From assembly GCF_002563855.1 (NCBI RefSeq), contig NZ_PDJQ01000001.1:2480001-2544000 (forward strand): a stretch of 64,000 nucleotides of DNA. The letters run 5' to 3'. This DNA comes from Tepidiforma thermophila (lineage in GTDB: Bacteria; Chloroflexota; Dehalococcoidia; Tepidiformales; Tepidiformaceae). Shown here piece after piece: positions 8,805-17,931 of this stretch (position 1 is its first letter; the number at the start of each line of letters is the position of its first letter). Position numbers and translations under genes: made by a program. Under the pieces are notes generated by a model. It saw only the letters and a program-made list of their open reading frames with translations, searched no databases and was not told the origin of the DNA.

Positions 8805-9188
8805 ATGGCAGGCTATTCGCCGCTGGTGCGCGAGCACTTCGAGCACCCGCGCAACGCGGGGGTCCTCGACGACCCCGACGGCATCGGGGAGCGGTCGAAC
8901 CCGGTGTGCGGCGACCGGATGACGGTGATGATCCGCGTTGCGGACGGACGGGTGACGGAGGTGCGCTGGCAGACGCGCGGCTGCCCGGCGGCGATTGCGA
9001 CGAGTTCGTTCGCGAGCGAGCTGGTGCGCGGCTGGACTCTGGCGCAGGTGCGGGAACTGACGCGGGAGGCGATTGCGGAGGCGATGGGCGGGCTCCCGCG
9101 CGACAAGGTGCACTGCAGCGTGCTGGCGGCCGATGCGCTGAAGGCGGCGGTCGCGGATTTCGAGCGGCGGCAGGCCGCGGGCAGCTGA
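8805..9188 (+). CDS. IscU/NifU N-terminal-like Fe-S scaffold protein
   Basis: 127 residues of the NifU_N/IscU fold. The three cluster-ligand cysteines are visible: NPVCGDRM, GCPAAIATSS and HCSVLAADALK, with the Asp after CG. It lacks the LPPVK chaperone-binding motif of classical IscU, having LPRDKVHCSV instead, so it is an IscU-like member possibly working in a SUF-type pathway. Start ATG follows GAGGGAGG. No isc or suf partner is next to it. Confidence 0.85.
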   Translation: MAGYSPLVREHFEHPRNAGVLDDPDGIGERSNPVCGDRMTVMIRVADGRVTEVRWQTRGCPAAIATSSFASELVRGWTLAQVRELTREAIAEAMGGLPRDKVHCSVLAADALKAAVADFERRQAAGS

Positions 9189-9229
9189 GGAGACGCAGCC
9201 GCCTCAGCGGCACCCCGATCGTTCCCGGC

Positions 9230-9249
9230 GGTTCAACGTCACGTTCACC
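9230..9249 (+). repeat. GTTCA direct repeat upstream of CAP protein
   Basis: Two direct copies, GTTCAAC and GTTCACC, with a 12-bp period lie about 70-88 nt before the CAP-domain gene. They resemble the GTTCA repeats in the ugp and ugd intergenic regions. Function unknown; two copies can occur by chance. Confidence 0.3.
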
Positions 9250-9317
9250 GGCCGGCCCCCTGTGACGGCCGAATTCCCCAGTGGGCCCATCTCGCAAGTG
9301 CGGGCCCGGGGGACGAC

Positions 9318-10448
9318 ATGGCTGCTGGGGTTCGACGTTCCACACTTCCGCTGGCGGCGGCGCTGCTCGGCGCGCTGCTGGCGGGGCTTTCGATGACGGT
9401 GAGCGCCGGGCAACGGGCGGACGCGCTGACCAACTGTTCGGTGACGCACGATGCGCTGGACAGCGAGGAGCAGGCGTTCCTCGCGCTGATCAACCAGTAC
9501 CGTGCGCAAAACGGGCTGGGGCCGCTGACGATTTCGACCAACCTGAACCGGGCTGCGGCGTGGATGGTCGAGGACATGGCGACGAAGGGGTACTTCTCGC
9601 ACACGGACAGTCTCGGGCGGTCGCCGTACCAGCGGGCGATCGACTGCGGGTATCCGTCGGGGGCGGGGGAGAACCTTGCGGCGGGGTCGAGCTGGTCGAC
9701 GGCGCAGGCGGCATTCGAGGCGTGGCGGAATTCGCCGGGGCACAACCAGAACATGCTGACGTCGTTCTACCAGCAGATCGGGATTGCGCGGTACTACCGG
9801 GCGGGCTCGCCGTACGGGTGGTACTGGGCAACGAATTTCGGGGCGACAAACGACGGCACGGGCGGCGGCGGGGCGGGCCAGCCGACCGCCACGCCCACGA
9901 ACACGCCGACGGCGACCCCGACGAGCACGAGTACGCCCACGCCTACGAACACCCCGGCGACGCCGTCGCCATCTCCGTCGCCGACGAGCACGCCGACGCC
10001 GCTGCCGCCAACGGCCACGCCGACGCCCCCGGGCGGGACGGGCGGAGGCGGGCAGTGGCAGCCGACGGCGACTCCGACGATGCCGCCGCTGCCGCCGACG
10101 GCCACGCCGACGCCGCGGCAGGCGAGCCCGACACCGACAGTCACGCCGACCCGCGAGGCGACGGCAACGCCGACGCCGACCCCGCGGCAGGGGAACGGGG
10201 GCGCGCCCTCGCTGCCGCTTTCGCCGGGGGCAAACCTGATCGCGTGGCCGGGGAGCCCGGTTTCGCCGGCGGAGGTGTTCGGGTCGAACAGCCAGGTCGC
10301 GGTGGTGTACGAATGGGACCCGGCAACGGGCACGTGGAAGCGGTATCTGCCGGGGATGCCGGCCTACCTGAACACGCTGGGGCAGCTTCGCCCGGGCGCC
10401 GCGTACTGGGTCATTGCGAAGGGCCAGGCGCAGGTAGCCGTGCGGTAG
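9318..10448 (+). CDS. Secreted CAP/SCP-domain protein with Thr/Pro linker
   Basis: 376 residues. A signal peptide (about 1-36, hydrophobic core [14 protein letters not shown]) is followed by a CAP domain (about 55-180: [45 protein letters not shown]), then a Thr/Pro/Ser linker (about 185-290), then a 65-residue C-terminal domain starting [12 protein letters not shown] that looks like a small surface-attachment or carbohydrate-like module. CAP proteins are extracellular with varied roles; this one is probably displayed on the cell surface. GGGGGA upstream of the ATG serves as ribosome site. Confidence 0.85.
   Translation: MAAGVRRSTLPLAAALLGALLAGLSMTVSAGQRADALTNCSVTHDALDSEEQAFLALINQYRAQNGLGPLTISTNLNRAAAWMVEDMATKGYFSHTDSLGRSPYQRAIDCGYPSGAGENLAAGSSWSTAQAAFEAWRNSPGHNQNMLTSFYQQIGIARYYRAGSPYGWYWATNFGATNDGTGGGGAGQPTATPTNTPTATPTSTSTPTPTNTPATPSPSPSPTSTPTPLPPTATPTPPGGTGGGGQWQPTATPTMPPLPPTATPTPRQASPTPTVTPTREATATPTPTPRQGNGGAPSLPLSPGANLIAWPGSPVSPAEVFGSNSQVAVVYEWDPATGTWKRYLPGMPAYLNTLGQLRPGAAYWVIAKGQAQVAVR
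9880..10195 (+). repeat. Thr/Pro-coding low-complexity tract
   Basis: In-frame imperfect repeats of ACG/CCG/ACC/GCC codons encoding TPT, TATPT and TPTPTN units. It forms the extended linker of the CAP-domain protein. Such tracts are prone to length change between strains. Confidence 0.85.
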
Positions 10449-10455
10449 GCGACAG

Positions 10456-11832
10456 TCAGCGGCCGGCGACGGTCATTTCGCGGATGCGGAGCGTGGGGGC
10501 AGCGGCTGAGCCGAACCAGGCGAGGTCGCTGCCCACGGCGTCGATATCGGCCAGCATGGACGCCAGATTGCCGGAGATGTTGACCTCGGTGACGGGGTAG
10601 GCGAGCTGACCGTTTTCGATCCAGAATCCGGCGGCCCCGCGGGAGTAGTCGCCAGTGGCGGGGTTGAACCCGGCGCCCATCAGGGCAGTGACGTAGAGCC
10701 CCTCCGGGATGCCGGCGAGGATTTCGGCAGGGGTGAGCGTGCCGGGCTGGAGCACGAGGTTTGAGGCCGAGGGCGACGGCGCGGATTCGAGACTGCGGGA
10801 CGCGCTGCCGGTGGTGGCCCGCCCGAGGCGGCGGGCGGTGTAGCAGTCGAAGAGAAATCCGCGGAAGGTCCCGGACTCGACGAGGACGTTGCGGCGGCTG
10901 GCGACGCCTTCGCCGTCGAACGGGCGGGTTCCGAAGCGGCCCGGGAGGAGCGGGTCATCGACGATGGTGACAAGGGTGGAGGCGAGCGGCTGGCCTTCGC
11001 GCCCGGCGAGGAAGGTGGCGCCGCGGTAGAGGGCATCGCCGGTGGCGCAGCCGGCGAGGTGGCGGAGGAGCGAGACGGCCATCATCGGCTCGAAGACGAC
11101 GGGAACGCGGGTGGTCGCCGGTTTCCTGGCCCCGAGCTGGTCGACGGCGCGGCGGGCGGCGGTCCGCCCGACCTCCTCGGGGTCACCGAGGCGGGAGAGG
11201 GAGCGCTCGGCGGAGAACCAGTAACCGTTGCGCTTCTTGCCTTCGGCGTCGTCGGCGATGGCCTCGACCGCGAGAGAGATGGAGGTGGCCGGGTAGCTCC
11301 CTTCGAAGCCGAGGGAGTTGACGAGCGCGACCTCACCGACGTGGGTGGAGAGGGTGGCGCCGTCGGTGTTGGTGATGCGGGGGTCGGCGGCGAGTGCGGC
11401 GGACTCGGCGGCCAGGGCGAGGCGGATTTTCTCGTCGGCGGAGAGGGCTTCGATGCGCTCATCGTAGAGGCCGAGGGCGGCGGCATCGGCCGGGCGGCCG
11501 AAGAGGGAGGGGTCGGGCAGGCCGGCGAACTCGTCGGGGGCGCTGATGGCGGCGAGTTCGACGGTTTCGGCAGCGAACTGCTCGAGGGCCGCGGGGGAGA
11601 GGTCGGAGGTGGAGCAGACGGCGGTGCGGCCGCCGATGATGACGCGCAGGCCGAGCCCGAGTGAGCCGGCCTCGATGAGCTTCTCGACCTCGCCGAGGCG
11701 GACGGCGACGGTGCTTTCGCTGCCGGCGACGACGATGGCGTCGCACTGCTCGGCGCCGGCCCGGCGGGCGAGCTGGACGGCGCGGCGCGCAAGGTCGAGC
11801 GCGGAGATGCCTTCAGCGGCGCGGGCGGTCAC
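10456..11832 (-). CDS. tldE: TldE/PmbA-family metalloprotease subunit
   Basis: 458 residues, the non-catalytic partner of TldD; the TldD-TldE heterodimer degrades unfolded peptides and processes some RiPPs. SGTFRGFLFD and GAGFNPATGDYSRGAAGFWIE match the PmbA/TldE C-terminal signature; no HExxxH zinc motif is present, as expected for TldE. GTG start overlaps the tldD stop (GTGA, 11829-11832), so the two subunits are made together. Confidence 0.92.
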   Translation of the reverse strand: MTARAAEGISALDLARRAVQLARRAGAEQCDAIVVAGSESTVAVRLGEVEKLIEAGSLGLGLRVIIGGRTAVCSTSDLSPAALEQFAAETVELAAISAPDEFAGLPDPSLFGRPADAAALGLYDERIEALSADEKIRLALAAESAALAADPRITNTDGATLSTHVGEVALVNSLGFEGSYPATSISLAVEAIADDAEGKKRNGYWFSAERSLSRLGDPEEVGRTAARRAVDQLGARKPATTRVPVVFEPMMAVSLLRHLAGCATGDALYRGATFLAGREGQPLASTLVTIVDDPLLPGRFGTRPFDGEGVASRRNVLVESGTFRGFLFDCYTARRLGRATTGSASRSLESAPSPSASNLVLQPGTLTPAEILAGIPEGLYVTALMGAGFNPATGDYSRGAAGFWIENGQLAYPVTEVNISGNLASMLADIDAVGSDLAWFGSAAAPTLRIREMTVAGR

Positions 11833-13274
11833 AGCCTGGTGCCCCCGACGGTGATGCCGGAGACGAGGACCGTCGGCATGCCGACGCCGACGGGGACCGA
11901 CTGGCCATCCTTGCCGCAGGTCCAGCGGCCGTCGGAGAGGCGATAGTCGTTGGCGACGCGGGTGACTTTGGAGAGGACATCGGGGCCGTTGCCGATCAGC
12001 ATGACGTTTTTGAGCGGGGTAGTGATGCGGCCGTTTTCAATCAGGTAGGCCTCGGTGACGGAGAAGACGAAGTCGCCGTTGGAGATATTGACCTGTCCGC
12101 CGGAGTAGGAGACGGCGTAGATGCCGCGGTCGACGCTGCGGATGATGTCTTCGGGGGTATCCTCGCCGGGGAGCATGAAGGTGTTGGTCATGCGGGGCAT
12201 GATGTAATCCTTGAAGCTCTGCCGGCGGCCGGAGCCGGATGGCGCGACGCGGAAGTGGCGGGCGGAGATTTCGTCGTGGAGGTAGCCGCGGAGGATGCCG
12301 TTCTCGATGAGGACGTTGCGAGTGGTGGGGTTGCCTTCGTCGTCGACGTTGATGGAGCCGCGCGAGGCGGCGATGGTGCCGTCATCGACGACGGTGACGA
12401 GCGGGCTGGCGACGGGCTGGCCGATGCGGCCGGTGTAGTTGCTGGTGCCTTTGCGGTTGAAATCGGCTTCGAGGCCGTGGCCGACGGCTTCGTGGAGGAG
12501 GACGCCGCTATCACCGGCGGCGAGGACGACGGGAAGCGTGCCGGCGGGGGCCTCGGCGGCGTCCTGCTGGAGGACGGCCTGCCGGGCCGCCTCGCGGGCG
12601 AGGGCTTCGGGGGTGGTGACCTGCTCGAAGTATTCGATGCCCATGCGGCCGCCGCCGCCCTGGCGGGCGACCTGGCGGCTTTCTCCGCGCTGGGAAAGGG
12701 CGGAGACGTTGAAGCGGATGAGCGGCTGGACGTCGCCGACGATTTTGCCGTCGCTGCGGGCGATAAGGATGTACTTCAGCTCGTCGCCGATGGACGCGTC
12801 GAGGCGGACGATGCTGGGGTCGTAGCTGCGGGCTGCGCGGTCGGCACGCTCGAGGAGGGCGACCTTGGCGGCGGCCGGTTCGGCGACGAGGGGATGGTCG
12901 AACTCGTAGTAGCTGGTGCCGACCAGGAAGGGGGTGGCGTCGATGGGCGGCGGGGTGCGCTCGCCGGCGCAAATGCGGGCCGCGGTCTCTGCGGCACGGC
13001 GCATGGCTTCGAATTCGAAGGATTCGGTATAGGCGTAGCCGATGGCGTCGCCGCGGACGACGCGGATGCCGACGCCCTGCGAGACGGTGCGAGTAGCGCT
13101 CTTGACCTGCTGGTCTTCCCAGGTGATGGCGCTGTTGGTGCGGTGTTCGAAGTACAGCTCGGCGAAGTCGCCGCCACGGGAGAGCGCGACGGAGAGGAGC
13201 GAGGAGGTGACTGCGGGGTCGATTGCGAAGCGCTCGCGGAAGAACTGGAGCGCAGCTGCGGCGGGGTCGGGCAT
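11829..13274 (-). CDS. tldD: TldD-family metalloprotease subunit
   Basis: 481 residues, the zinc-bearing subunit. LLHEAVGHGLEADF contains the HExxxH zinc site, and GRKGTSNYTGRIG-like sequence plus YAVSYSGGQVNISNGDFVF follow the family. The start MPDPAAAALQFF at 13274 is preceded by GGGAG and by a TACGAT hexamer at 13302-13307; the open frame extends further upstream but encodes nothing family-like. Forms a two-gene unit with tldE and is divergent from the MFS gene. Confidence 0.93.
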   Translation of the reverse strand: MPDPAAAALQFFRERFAIDPAVTSSLLSVALSRGGDFAELYFEHRTNSAITWEDQQVKSATRTVSQGVGIRVVRGDAIGYAYTESFEFEAMRRAAETAARICAGERTPPPIDATPFLVGTSYYEFDHPLVAEPAAAKVALLERADRAARSYDPSIVRLDASIGDELKYILIARSDGKIVGDVQPLIRFNVSALSQRGESRQVARQGGGGRMGIEYFEQVTTPEALAREAARQAVLQQDAAEAPAGTLPVVLAAGDSGVLLHEAVGHGLEADFNRKGTSNYTGRIGQPVASPLVTVVDDGTIAASRGSINVDDEGNPTTRNVLIENGILRGYLHDEISARHFRVAPSGSGRRQSFKDYIMPRMTNTFMLPGEDTPEDIIRSVDRGIYAVSYSGGQVNISNGDFVFSVTEAYLIENGRITTPLKNVMLIGNGPDVLSKVTRVANDYRLSDGRWTCGKDGQSVPVGVGMPTVLVSGITVGGTRL

Positions 13275-13356
13275 CTGGGGAACTCCCGGTGTGATGGTTC
13301 GATCGTAGCAGGGTGAGGGGGCCGGGTCGGGGAAGGCCCGGGTGGAGCGTTGGGCG

Positions 13357-14673
13357 ATGATTGTGCAGGATCGAACGACAGGGTGCCCCTGCGCCCGGAG
13401 CTCTCGCTTGGCGTCCCCTGCGCTCCCTGCAGCCGAACGGAGGCCCCGTGCGGGCGGGCTGACCGCGCCCGGGCGGCCGCTGGCATCGCTGCGGCACCGG
13501 GACTTCCGGGTGCTGCTGGCTTCGACGATGGCGCTCCAGGTCGGGTCGTGGGTGCAGACGATCGGCCAGGGCTGGCTGGTGGTGCACGACCTGGGCGGGT
13601 CGGCGACGAACCTGGCGGTTGTGGCGCTGCTGCGGGGGGCGTTCCTGGTGCTGGTTTCGCCGTTCGGGGGCGTCATCGCGGGGCGGCAGGAGCGGCGGCG
13701 GCTGCTGATGCTCTATACGGCGGTGAGCGCGGTCATCGCGGTGCTGCTGGCAGCGCTGGTTTCGACGGGACGGATCGAGCTGTGGATGGTCTACGTGCTG
13801 GCGGCGCTGGCGGGGATTGTGGAGGCGCTCGCGGGCCCGATCCGGAGCCTGCTGGTGTTCGATTCGGTCGGACCCGACGAGATGACGAATGCGGTGGCGC
13901 TCAATGCGCTCGGCGGGAACGCGATGCGGGTGATCGGGCCGGCGATCGGCGGGGCGCTCATCGGTCTGATCGGCACGGAGGGGACGTTCGAGGTGCAGGC
14001 GGGTTGCCTCGTGGTATCGCTGGTGCTGACGGCGCGGCTGCGGCGGTTCGAGCCGGAGCTGGCGGAGGCGAAGGAGAACGCCTTTGTGAGCGTGGCGCGG
14101 GGGATTGCGTACGTGGTGCGCGACCGGCGGATGGCGCTGATTGTGGGCATGGCGGTGCTCCCGAGCGTGCTGGTCTACCCGTATGTCAGCTTCCTGCCGC
14201 TGTTCGCGAAGGACGTGCTGCACGAGGGAGCTGAGGCGTACGGGTTCCTTGCGGGAGCGGTCGGGCTGGGGTCGCTGGCAGGGGGCGCGATTGTGGCGGC
14301 AACCTCGAACCGGCAGCGGCTCGGTCCCCCGATGATGTGGTCGTGCCTGCTGTACTGCCTCTCGGTGGCCTCGTTCACGTTCATGCGGGAGCTGTGGCTG
14401 GCGGTAGGGGCGCTCGTGGTGGCGGGGGTATTCCACAGCATCTACGCAGCGTTCAACGCCTCGCTCATGCAGATGAAGGCGGCGCCGGAGTTCCGGTCGC
14501 GGGTGGTGGCGCTGCAGACGATGACCTGGGGGATGACACCGTTCGCCGGGCTGCTGATGGGCGCGATGATCGACCGCTGGGGTGCGCCCCACACGGTGTT
14601 CTGGTGGATGATGGCGGCTGCCGCGCTCACGCTTGCGCTGACCCTGGGGAGCCGGGAGCTCCGGAGGGTATAG
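13357..14673 (+). CDS. MFS transporter (EntS/MFS_3-like)
   Basis: About 438 residues with some 11-12 hydrophobic helices. RHRDFRVLLASTMALQVGSWVQ near residue 49 and DLGGSATNLAVVALLRG are typical of the EntS/MFS_3 exporter group. The start is uncertain: GTG 13342 and ATG 13357 are both in frame and the first 40 residues are low-complexity, so the true start may be later. Substrate unknown. Next gene begins 3 bp after its stop. Confidence 0.82.
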   Translation: MIVQDRTTGCPCARSSRLASPALPAAERRPRAGGLTAPGRPLASLRHRDFRVLLASTMALQVGSWVQTIGQGWLVVHDLGGSATNLAVVALLRGAFLVLVSPFGGVIAGRQERRRLLMLYTAVSAVIAVLLAALVSTGRIELWMVYVLAALAGIVEALAGPIRSLLVFDSVGPDEMTNAVALNALGGNAMRVIGPAIGGALIGLIGTEGTFEVQAGCLVVSLVLTARLRRFEPELAEAKENAFVSVARGIAYVVRDRRMALIVGMAVLPSVLVYPYVSFLPLFAKDVLHEGAEAYGFLAGAVGLGSLAGGAIVAATSNRQRLGPPMMWSCLLYCLSVASFTFMRELWLAVGALVVAGVFHSIYAAFNASLMQMKAAPEFRSRVVALQTMTWGMTPFAGLLMGAMIDRWGAPHTVFWWMMAAAALTLALTLGSRELRRV

Positions 14674-14676
14674 GCA

Positions 14677-15333
14677 GTGGAGGCGCTCCATTCGCTCCTT
14701 GGGCTCGGGCTGCGGCGGCTTGACGCGGAGGGACGGCTGACCGGCGAGCCGGCCGGGCAGGAGCTGCTCGAGGGGGTAACGGCCCTGTTCGTGGTCGACC
14801 TCGAGATGTCGGGGCCGAACCCGCAGGTGCACGAAATCCTCGACATCGGGGGCGTGCGGGCCGCGCTTGTGCCGGGGCTGCCCGAGGAGGAGGCATGGAG
14901 CGCGCGGGTGCGCCCGCGGCGGATCGGAAATGCGGTGCCCGCGGCGCTGAAGGTGGTGGGGTATTCACCGAAGGCGTGGAAGACCGCGCTCGAGCTGGAG
15001 GCGGCGATGGACCGGTTCGCGGCTGTTGGGCGCGACGCGGTGATTGCGGGGTGGGGGATGGCGCAGGACCTCGCCTTCCTCGCGGAGGCGTTCCGTGCGC
15101 TGGGGTCTCCGTGGCCGTTCGCGCTGGCGGCACTGGATGTGCAGGTGATTGCGCGGGCGCTGCTCCGCGGCAACGGCGAAGTCGACCGGTTCAACCTCGG
15201 GCATGTGGCGGACCGGCTGGGCATCGGCCGGATGGGGGAGCACGGGGCGCTGGCGGATGCGTACGCGACGTACGACGTGCTGGTGAAGCTGGTGGAACGG
15301 GTCGCCCGGCTGACGGCCGAGAGGGAACGCTAA
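14677..15333 (+). CDS. DEDDh-type 3'-5' exonuclease-like protein
   Basis: 218 residues of the DnaQ/RNase T fold. Acidic motifs: VVDLEMSG (DxE) near residue 40, GWGMAQDLAFL (exo II Asp) about residue 125, and HGALADAYATYDVL (His-x4-Asp) near 190. This is a stand-alone proofreading-type nuclease; DNA or RNA substrate is not evident. GTG start 3 bp after the MFS gene. Its stop overlaps that of the convergent gene by 3 bp. Confidence 0.8.
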   Translation: MEALHSLLGLGLRRLDAEGRLTGEPAGQELLEGVTALFVVDLEMSGPNPQVHEILDIGGVRAALVPGLPEEEAWSARVRPRRIGNAVPAALKVVGYSPKAWKTALELEAAMDRFAAVGRDAVIAGWGMAQDLAFLAEAFRALGSPWPFALAALDVQVIARALLRGNGEVDRFNLGHVADRLGIGRMGEHGALADAYATYDVLVKLVERVARLTAERER

Positions 15334-16124
15334 GGCCTGCTGGCGTCCGCGAGCCCTGCCGCGAAGTCCGCCTCCTGCTGCCGGAGCTCGGGCGAGGCGT
15401 AGCGGATGGTGTATCTGCCGATGCCGTTGTGCTCGTCGTAGCGGATCACCTCGAGCGGGGGCGTCGAGAACGTGGCCTGAGCGATCCCGAGGATGGTCCC
15501 GTCCGGAGCGATGTGAACCTGGAGGCGTGCAACCCGGTTCTCGGGGCGGGAGGCCTGCACAGGCCCGCCGGGGACGTCGAACGGGTCGCGCGGTTCGATC
15601 CCGAGGATCGCCAGCGTGGTGCCATCCGCCATAGTGGCGAGGAGGTCGAGCCGCGGCACCGGGCCTGCCAGGAGGTACTCGACCGCCCTGCGAGCATCGG
15701 CTTCATCAGCCCAGAAGCCGTTCGGCCGCCGGTCGAGCGTCACCTTTCGGATGACGGTGCCGGGGGCCACGCCGAGGCGCGTGCAGTCTGTTTCGCCGCG
15801 CACCATGATCGTTTCGCAGGCGACCGACAGGGTGCGAAGGCGGGAGAGCGTCGCTGCCGGGTCGCCGCGGAGGAGCCCATCGAGGGCAGAAGCCGCCGCA
15901 GGAGCTTCCTGCTGCAGCCGGGAAAGCGCCCCAACGGGGTCAGCGGGGACTCCGGAGAGAAGGCCGGGCGTAGGCGTCGGGGCTGCAGACACCGGCGGCT
16001 GCTCGCTGCTGCCGCTCCTCGCGTTCCAGAGGAGCGCGCCGGCGGCGATGATGACCGCGGCGAGTGCGGCTGCCGTCAGCGCAAGCTGCCGGGGGTGCCT
16101 CCACGAGATGTTCGATGAAGCCAT
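15330..16124 (-). CDS. Membrane-anchored protein of unknown function
   Basis: 264 residues. One N-terminal membrane segment (about 14-37, LALTAAALAAVIIAAGALLW) followed by a short Pro/Thr stretch and an extracytoplasmic domain. No family recognised. The start MASSNISWRH follows AAAGGAA. It lies 38 bp after the secreted protein gene and is probably co-transcribed. Codon use and GC are visibly lower than in flanking genes. Confidence 0.65.
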   Translation of the reverse strand: MASSNISWRHPRQLALTAAALAAVIIAAGALLWNARSGSSEQPPVSAAPTPTPGLLSGVPADPVGALSRLQQEAPAAASALDGLLRGDPAATLSRLRTLSVACETIMVRGETDCTRLGVAPGTVIRKVTLDRRPNGFWADEADARRAVEYLLAGPVPRLDLLATMADGTTLAILGIEPRDPFDVPGGPVQASRPENRVARLQVHIAPDGTILGIAQATFSTPPLEVIRYDEHNGIGRYTIRYASPELRQQEADFAAGLADASRP

Positions 16125-16162
16125 GGCGCGGTTCCTTTCGCCGGGCGCCACTGCCCGGCCGC

Positions 16163-16912
16163 TCAATGTGCTTCGAACGCTGGCGTGTCGGGCGAGCGCC
16201 AGCGTAAGGACCAGTTCTGACAGGAGTAGGGAATCCATGACGGGGAATAGCCAACCCCGCCCGACCGGTTGATGGTCGAGCCGACACGATATCCGGGGCA
16301 CGACGTAGCCGAAGGTCCATGCAGCCCCACTGATTTGCCGCCCATTACCGAACATTCTGAACCGTTCGCCCAGCACGTGTCGTCCGTCTTATCCACGACG
16401 GCCACGTACGCTGAGGGCCGCATGGCCATATGAAGGTGGAGCGCGCTCGTCCCACAATACCCCGGATTGGCAACGACGGAAGCAAGCCACTGCCCTGCGG
16501 AGCTGACGGCTGATGTGTACCCGGAGCTCACAGAGGCCGTGGAAACGTGAAGGATGTCAATGTCGTGGTCGTAATCGGTGACCCAGGTCCCTGCGACCAG
16601 GCGCTGCATGCGGGCCCGCACGCGGCAGTCCTCGGCAAGGAAGTACCAGTACCGGACGGGATACGCCTGCGTGACGGGTGCCATCGCCCGGACGTAGACC
16701 GGTGTTGAAAGCGAGAGCGACCCAGAGTAGTCATAGGCTCCGAGGCCCGCGTAGTCGTCGAAATGCAGTCCATAATCAGCAACGGAAGCACCGCCGTTCT
16801 GATGGGCTGGCATTACCCAGACCTGCGTCGCAAGTGCCCCAGCGCTCCGTTCTGCCGTGAACGACGCGAGCGTGACTGTCGCACAAGCAACGATGACAGC
16901 CACTCGCTTCAT
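16163..16912 (-). CDS. Secreted protein, possibly degenerate M23-like
   Basis: 249 residues with signal peptide (MKRVAVIVACATVTLASFT). The start at 16912 has a strong GGAGGT 7 nt upstream. The mature part has a layout like M23 endopeptidases: AYDYSGSLSLSTPVYVRA resembles the HxGxD...GTPVYA region, and GTSALHLHMAM resembles the HxH motif. The first zinc His (at the position of Leu in GLGAYD) is missing, so activity is doubtful. Six or more Cys in the C-terminal half suggest disulfides. Base composition is lower in GC than neighbours. Family assignment is inference only. Confidence 0.6.
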   Translation of the reverse strand: MKRVAVIVACATVTLASFTAERSAGALATQVWVMPAHQNGGASVADYGLHFDDYAGLGAYDYSGSLSLSTPVYVRAMAPVTQAYPVRYWYFLAEDCRVRARMQRLVAGTWVTDYDHDIDILHVSTASVSSGYTSAVSSAGQWLASVVANPGYCGTSALHLHMAMRPSAYVAVVDKTDDTCWANGSECSVMGGKSVGLHGPSATSCPGYRVGSTINRSGGVGYSPSWIPYSCQNWSLRWRSPDTPAFEAH

Positions 16913-16940
16913 GGGCGACCTCCGGTGCATAATTTTCGTC

Positions 16941-16968
16941 ATGCTAGCCACAAATTGGGGGGGGTCAA
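16941..16968 (-). promoter_or_regulatory. Promoter of the secreted-protein pair
   Basis: On the minus strand TTGACC (16963-16968), 16-nt spacer including a run of six C, and TAGCAT (16941-16946). Predicted start about 22 nt before the start codon, leaving room for GGAGGT. A run of eight G on the plus strand sits at the spacer. Confidence 0.6.
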
Positions 16969-17016
16969 GGGCTCGGCAACGGTGAGCGAGGGGCGCCGGC
17001 AGCGGGCGCTGGCCCC

Positions 17017-17045
17017 TTGACAACCCTTAGCCCAAGGCGAACGAT
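17017..17045 (+). promoter_or_regulatory. Promoter of the riboflavin operon
   Basis: Perfect TTGACA (17017-17022), 17-nt spacer, AACGAT (17040-17045). The predicted start is about 17052, right at the 5' strand of aptamer helix P1, which supports the assignment. Confidence 0.65.
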
Positions 17046-17051
17046 ACAGGT

Positions 17052-17182
17052 GATGTTCTCGGGGCGGGGTGCAATTCCCCACCGGCGGTGAGAGCCCGCG
17101 ACCCCCGAGCCGCTGGCGCGGCGAGGGGCTGACCCGGTGGAATCCCGGGGCCGACGGTAACAGTCCGGATGGGAGAGAACAG
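17052..17182 (+). ncRNA. FMN riboswitch (RFN element)
   Basis: All conserved RFN blocks are present in order: GGGGCGGGGTGCAATTCCCC, ACCGGCGGTGA, AGCCCGCGA, GACCCGGTGGAATCCCGGGG, CCGACGGTAACAGTCCGGAT, GGGAGAGAAC. P1 pairs GTTCTC (17054-17059) with GAGAAC (17175-17180). A 150-nt expression platform follows up to ribE. I see no hairpin with a U-run, so control by hiding the ribosome site (GAGGGG at about 17321) is more likely than termination. Senses FMN and turns off the operon. Confidence 0.96.
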
Positions 17183-17334
17183 GGCTGGCGCTGCGCTATG
17201 CGCGGCGCCGGTCGGCGGTCGCCGTCGTATGCCCGTCTGCCCCGGGGAGATCGCGACTACGGACCCGGGGGCCAGGCATCGATGGCAGCAGCGCAAGGTG
17301 ACATCAGCCATCCGGCGGGCGAGGGGCACGGCTG

Positions 17335-17931
17335 ATGTTCACGGGAATCATCGAAGAGGTTGGCGAGGTGGTGGAGGCGGGCGAGGGGACGCTGCGCATC
17401 CGCGCACCGCTCATCCTGCAGGACACGAAGCTCGGCGACTCGATTGCCATCAACGGGGTGGACCTGACGGTGGCGGAGATCGCCGGGGACACGTTCTTCG
17501 CGAACCTGATGCCGGAGACGTACCGTCGGAGCAACCTCGGTGAGCTGCGGCCCGGGGACCGGGTGAACCTGGAGCGGTCGTGCCGCCCGACCGACCGTCT
17601 GAGCGGGCACATTGTCCGCGGGGTGGTGGAGGGAACCGGGACGATCGAATCGTTCATGCCGGAGGGGGATGCCGTGATCGTACGGATCCGGGCGCCCAGG
17701 GAGCTGCTGAAGTACATGGTGGTGAAGGGGCCGGTGTGCATCGACGGCATCAGCCTGACCATCATCGCGAAGGACGCGGAAAGCTTTTCGGTCTCGCTGG
17801 TGCAGTACACGCAGGAGCACACGAACCTGGTCGGCCGGAAGCCTGGCGACCGGGTGAACCTGGAGACGGACATCCTGGCGCGGTACGTTGACGCGCTGCT
17901 CGAGGCGCGAGCACAGGAGGCGGGGCAATGA
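17335..17931 (+). CDS. ribE: Riboflavin synthase alpha subunit
   Basis: Dismutates two 6,7-dimethyl-8-ribityllumazine to riboflavin. 198 residues, with the family N-terminus [12 protein letters not shown] and two lumazine-binding repeats: [13 protein letters not shown] in the first and [13 protein letters not shown] in the second. First gene of the riboswitch operon; its stop overlaps ribBA (ATGA, 17928-17931). Confidence 0.97.
   Translation: MFTGIIEEVGEVVEAGEGTLRIRAPLILQDTKLGDSIAINGVDLTVAEIAGDTFFANLMPETYRRSNLGELRPGDRVNLERSCRPTDRLSGHIVRGVVEGTGTIESFMPEGDAVIVRIRAPRELLKYMVVKGPVCIDGISLTIIAKDAESFSVSLVQYTQEHTNLVGRKPGDRVNLETDILARYVDALLEARAQEAGQ

Noticed and set aside
9198..9211. Small hairpin GCCGC/GCGGC after the IscU-like gene.
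   Set aside because: Only a 5-bp stem and no T-run; too weak to call a terminator.
9880..10195. Repeat region considered as a CRISPR or minisatellite array.
   Set aside because: Units are imperfect, short and in-frame for Thr/Pro codons of the CAP-domain protein.
13342..13446. Upstream extension of the MFS gene and of tldD into each other's start region.
   Set aside because: The extra residues are low-complexity and outside the families; the divergent starts with ribosome sites fit better.
17183..17334. Possible intrinsic terminator after the riboswitch.
   Set aside because: No hairpin followed by a U-run was found; GC-rich complementarity is weak and ambiguous.
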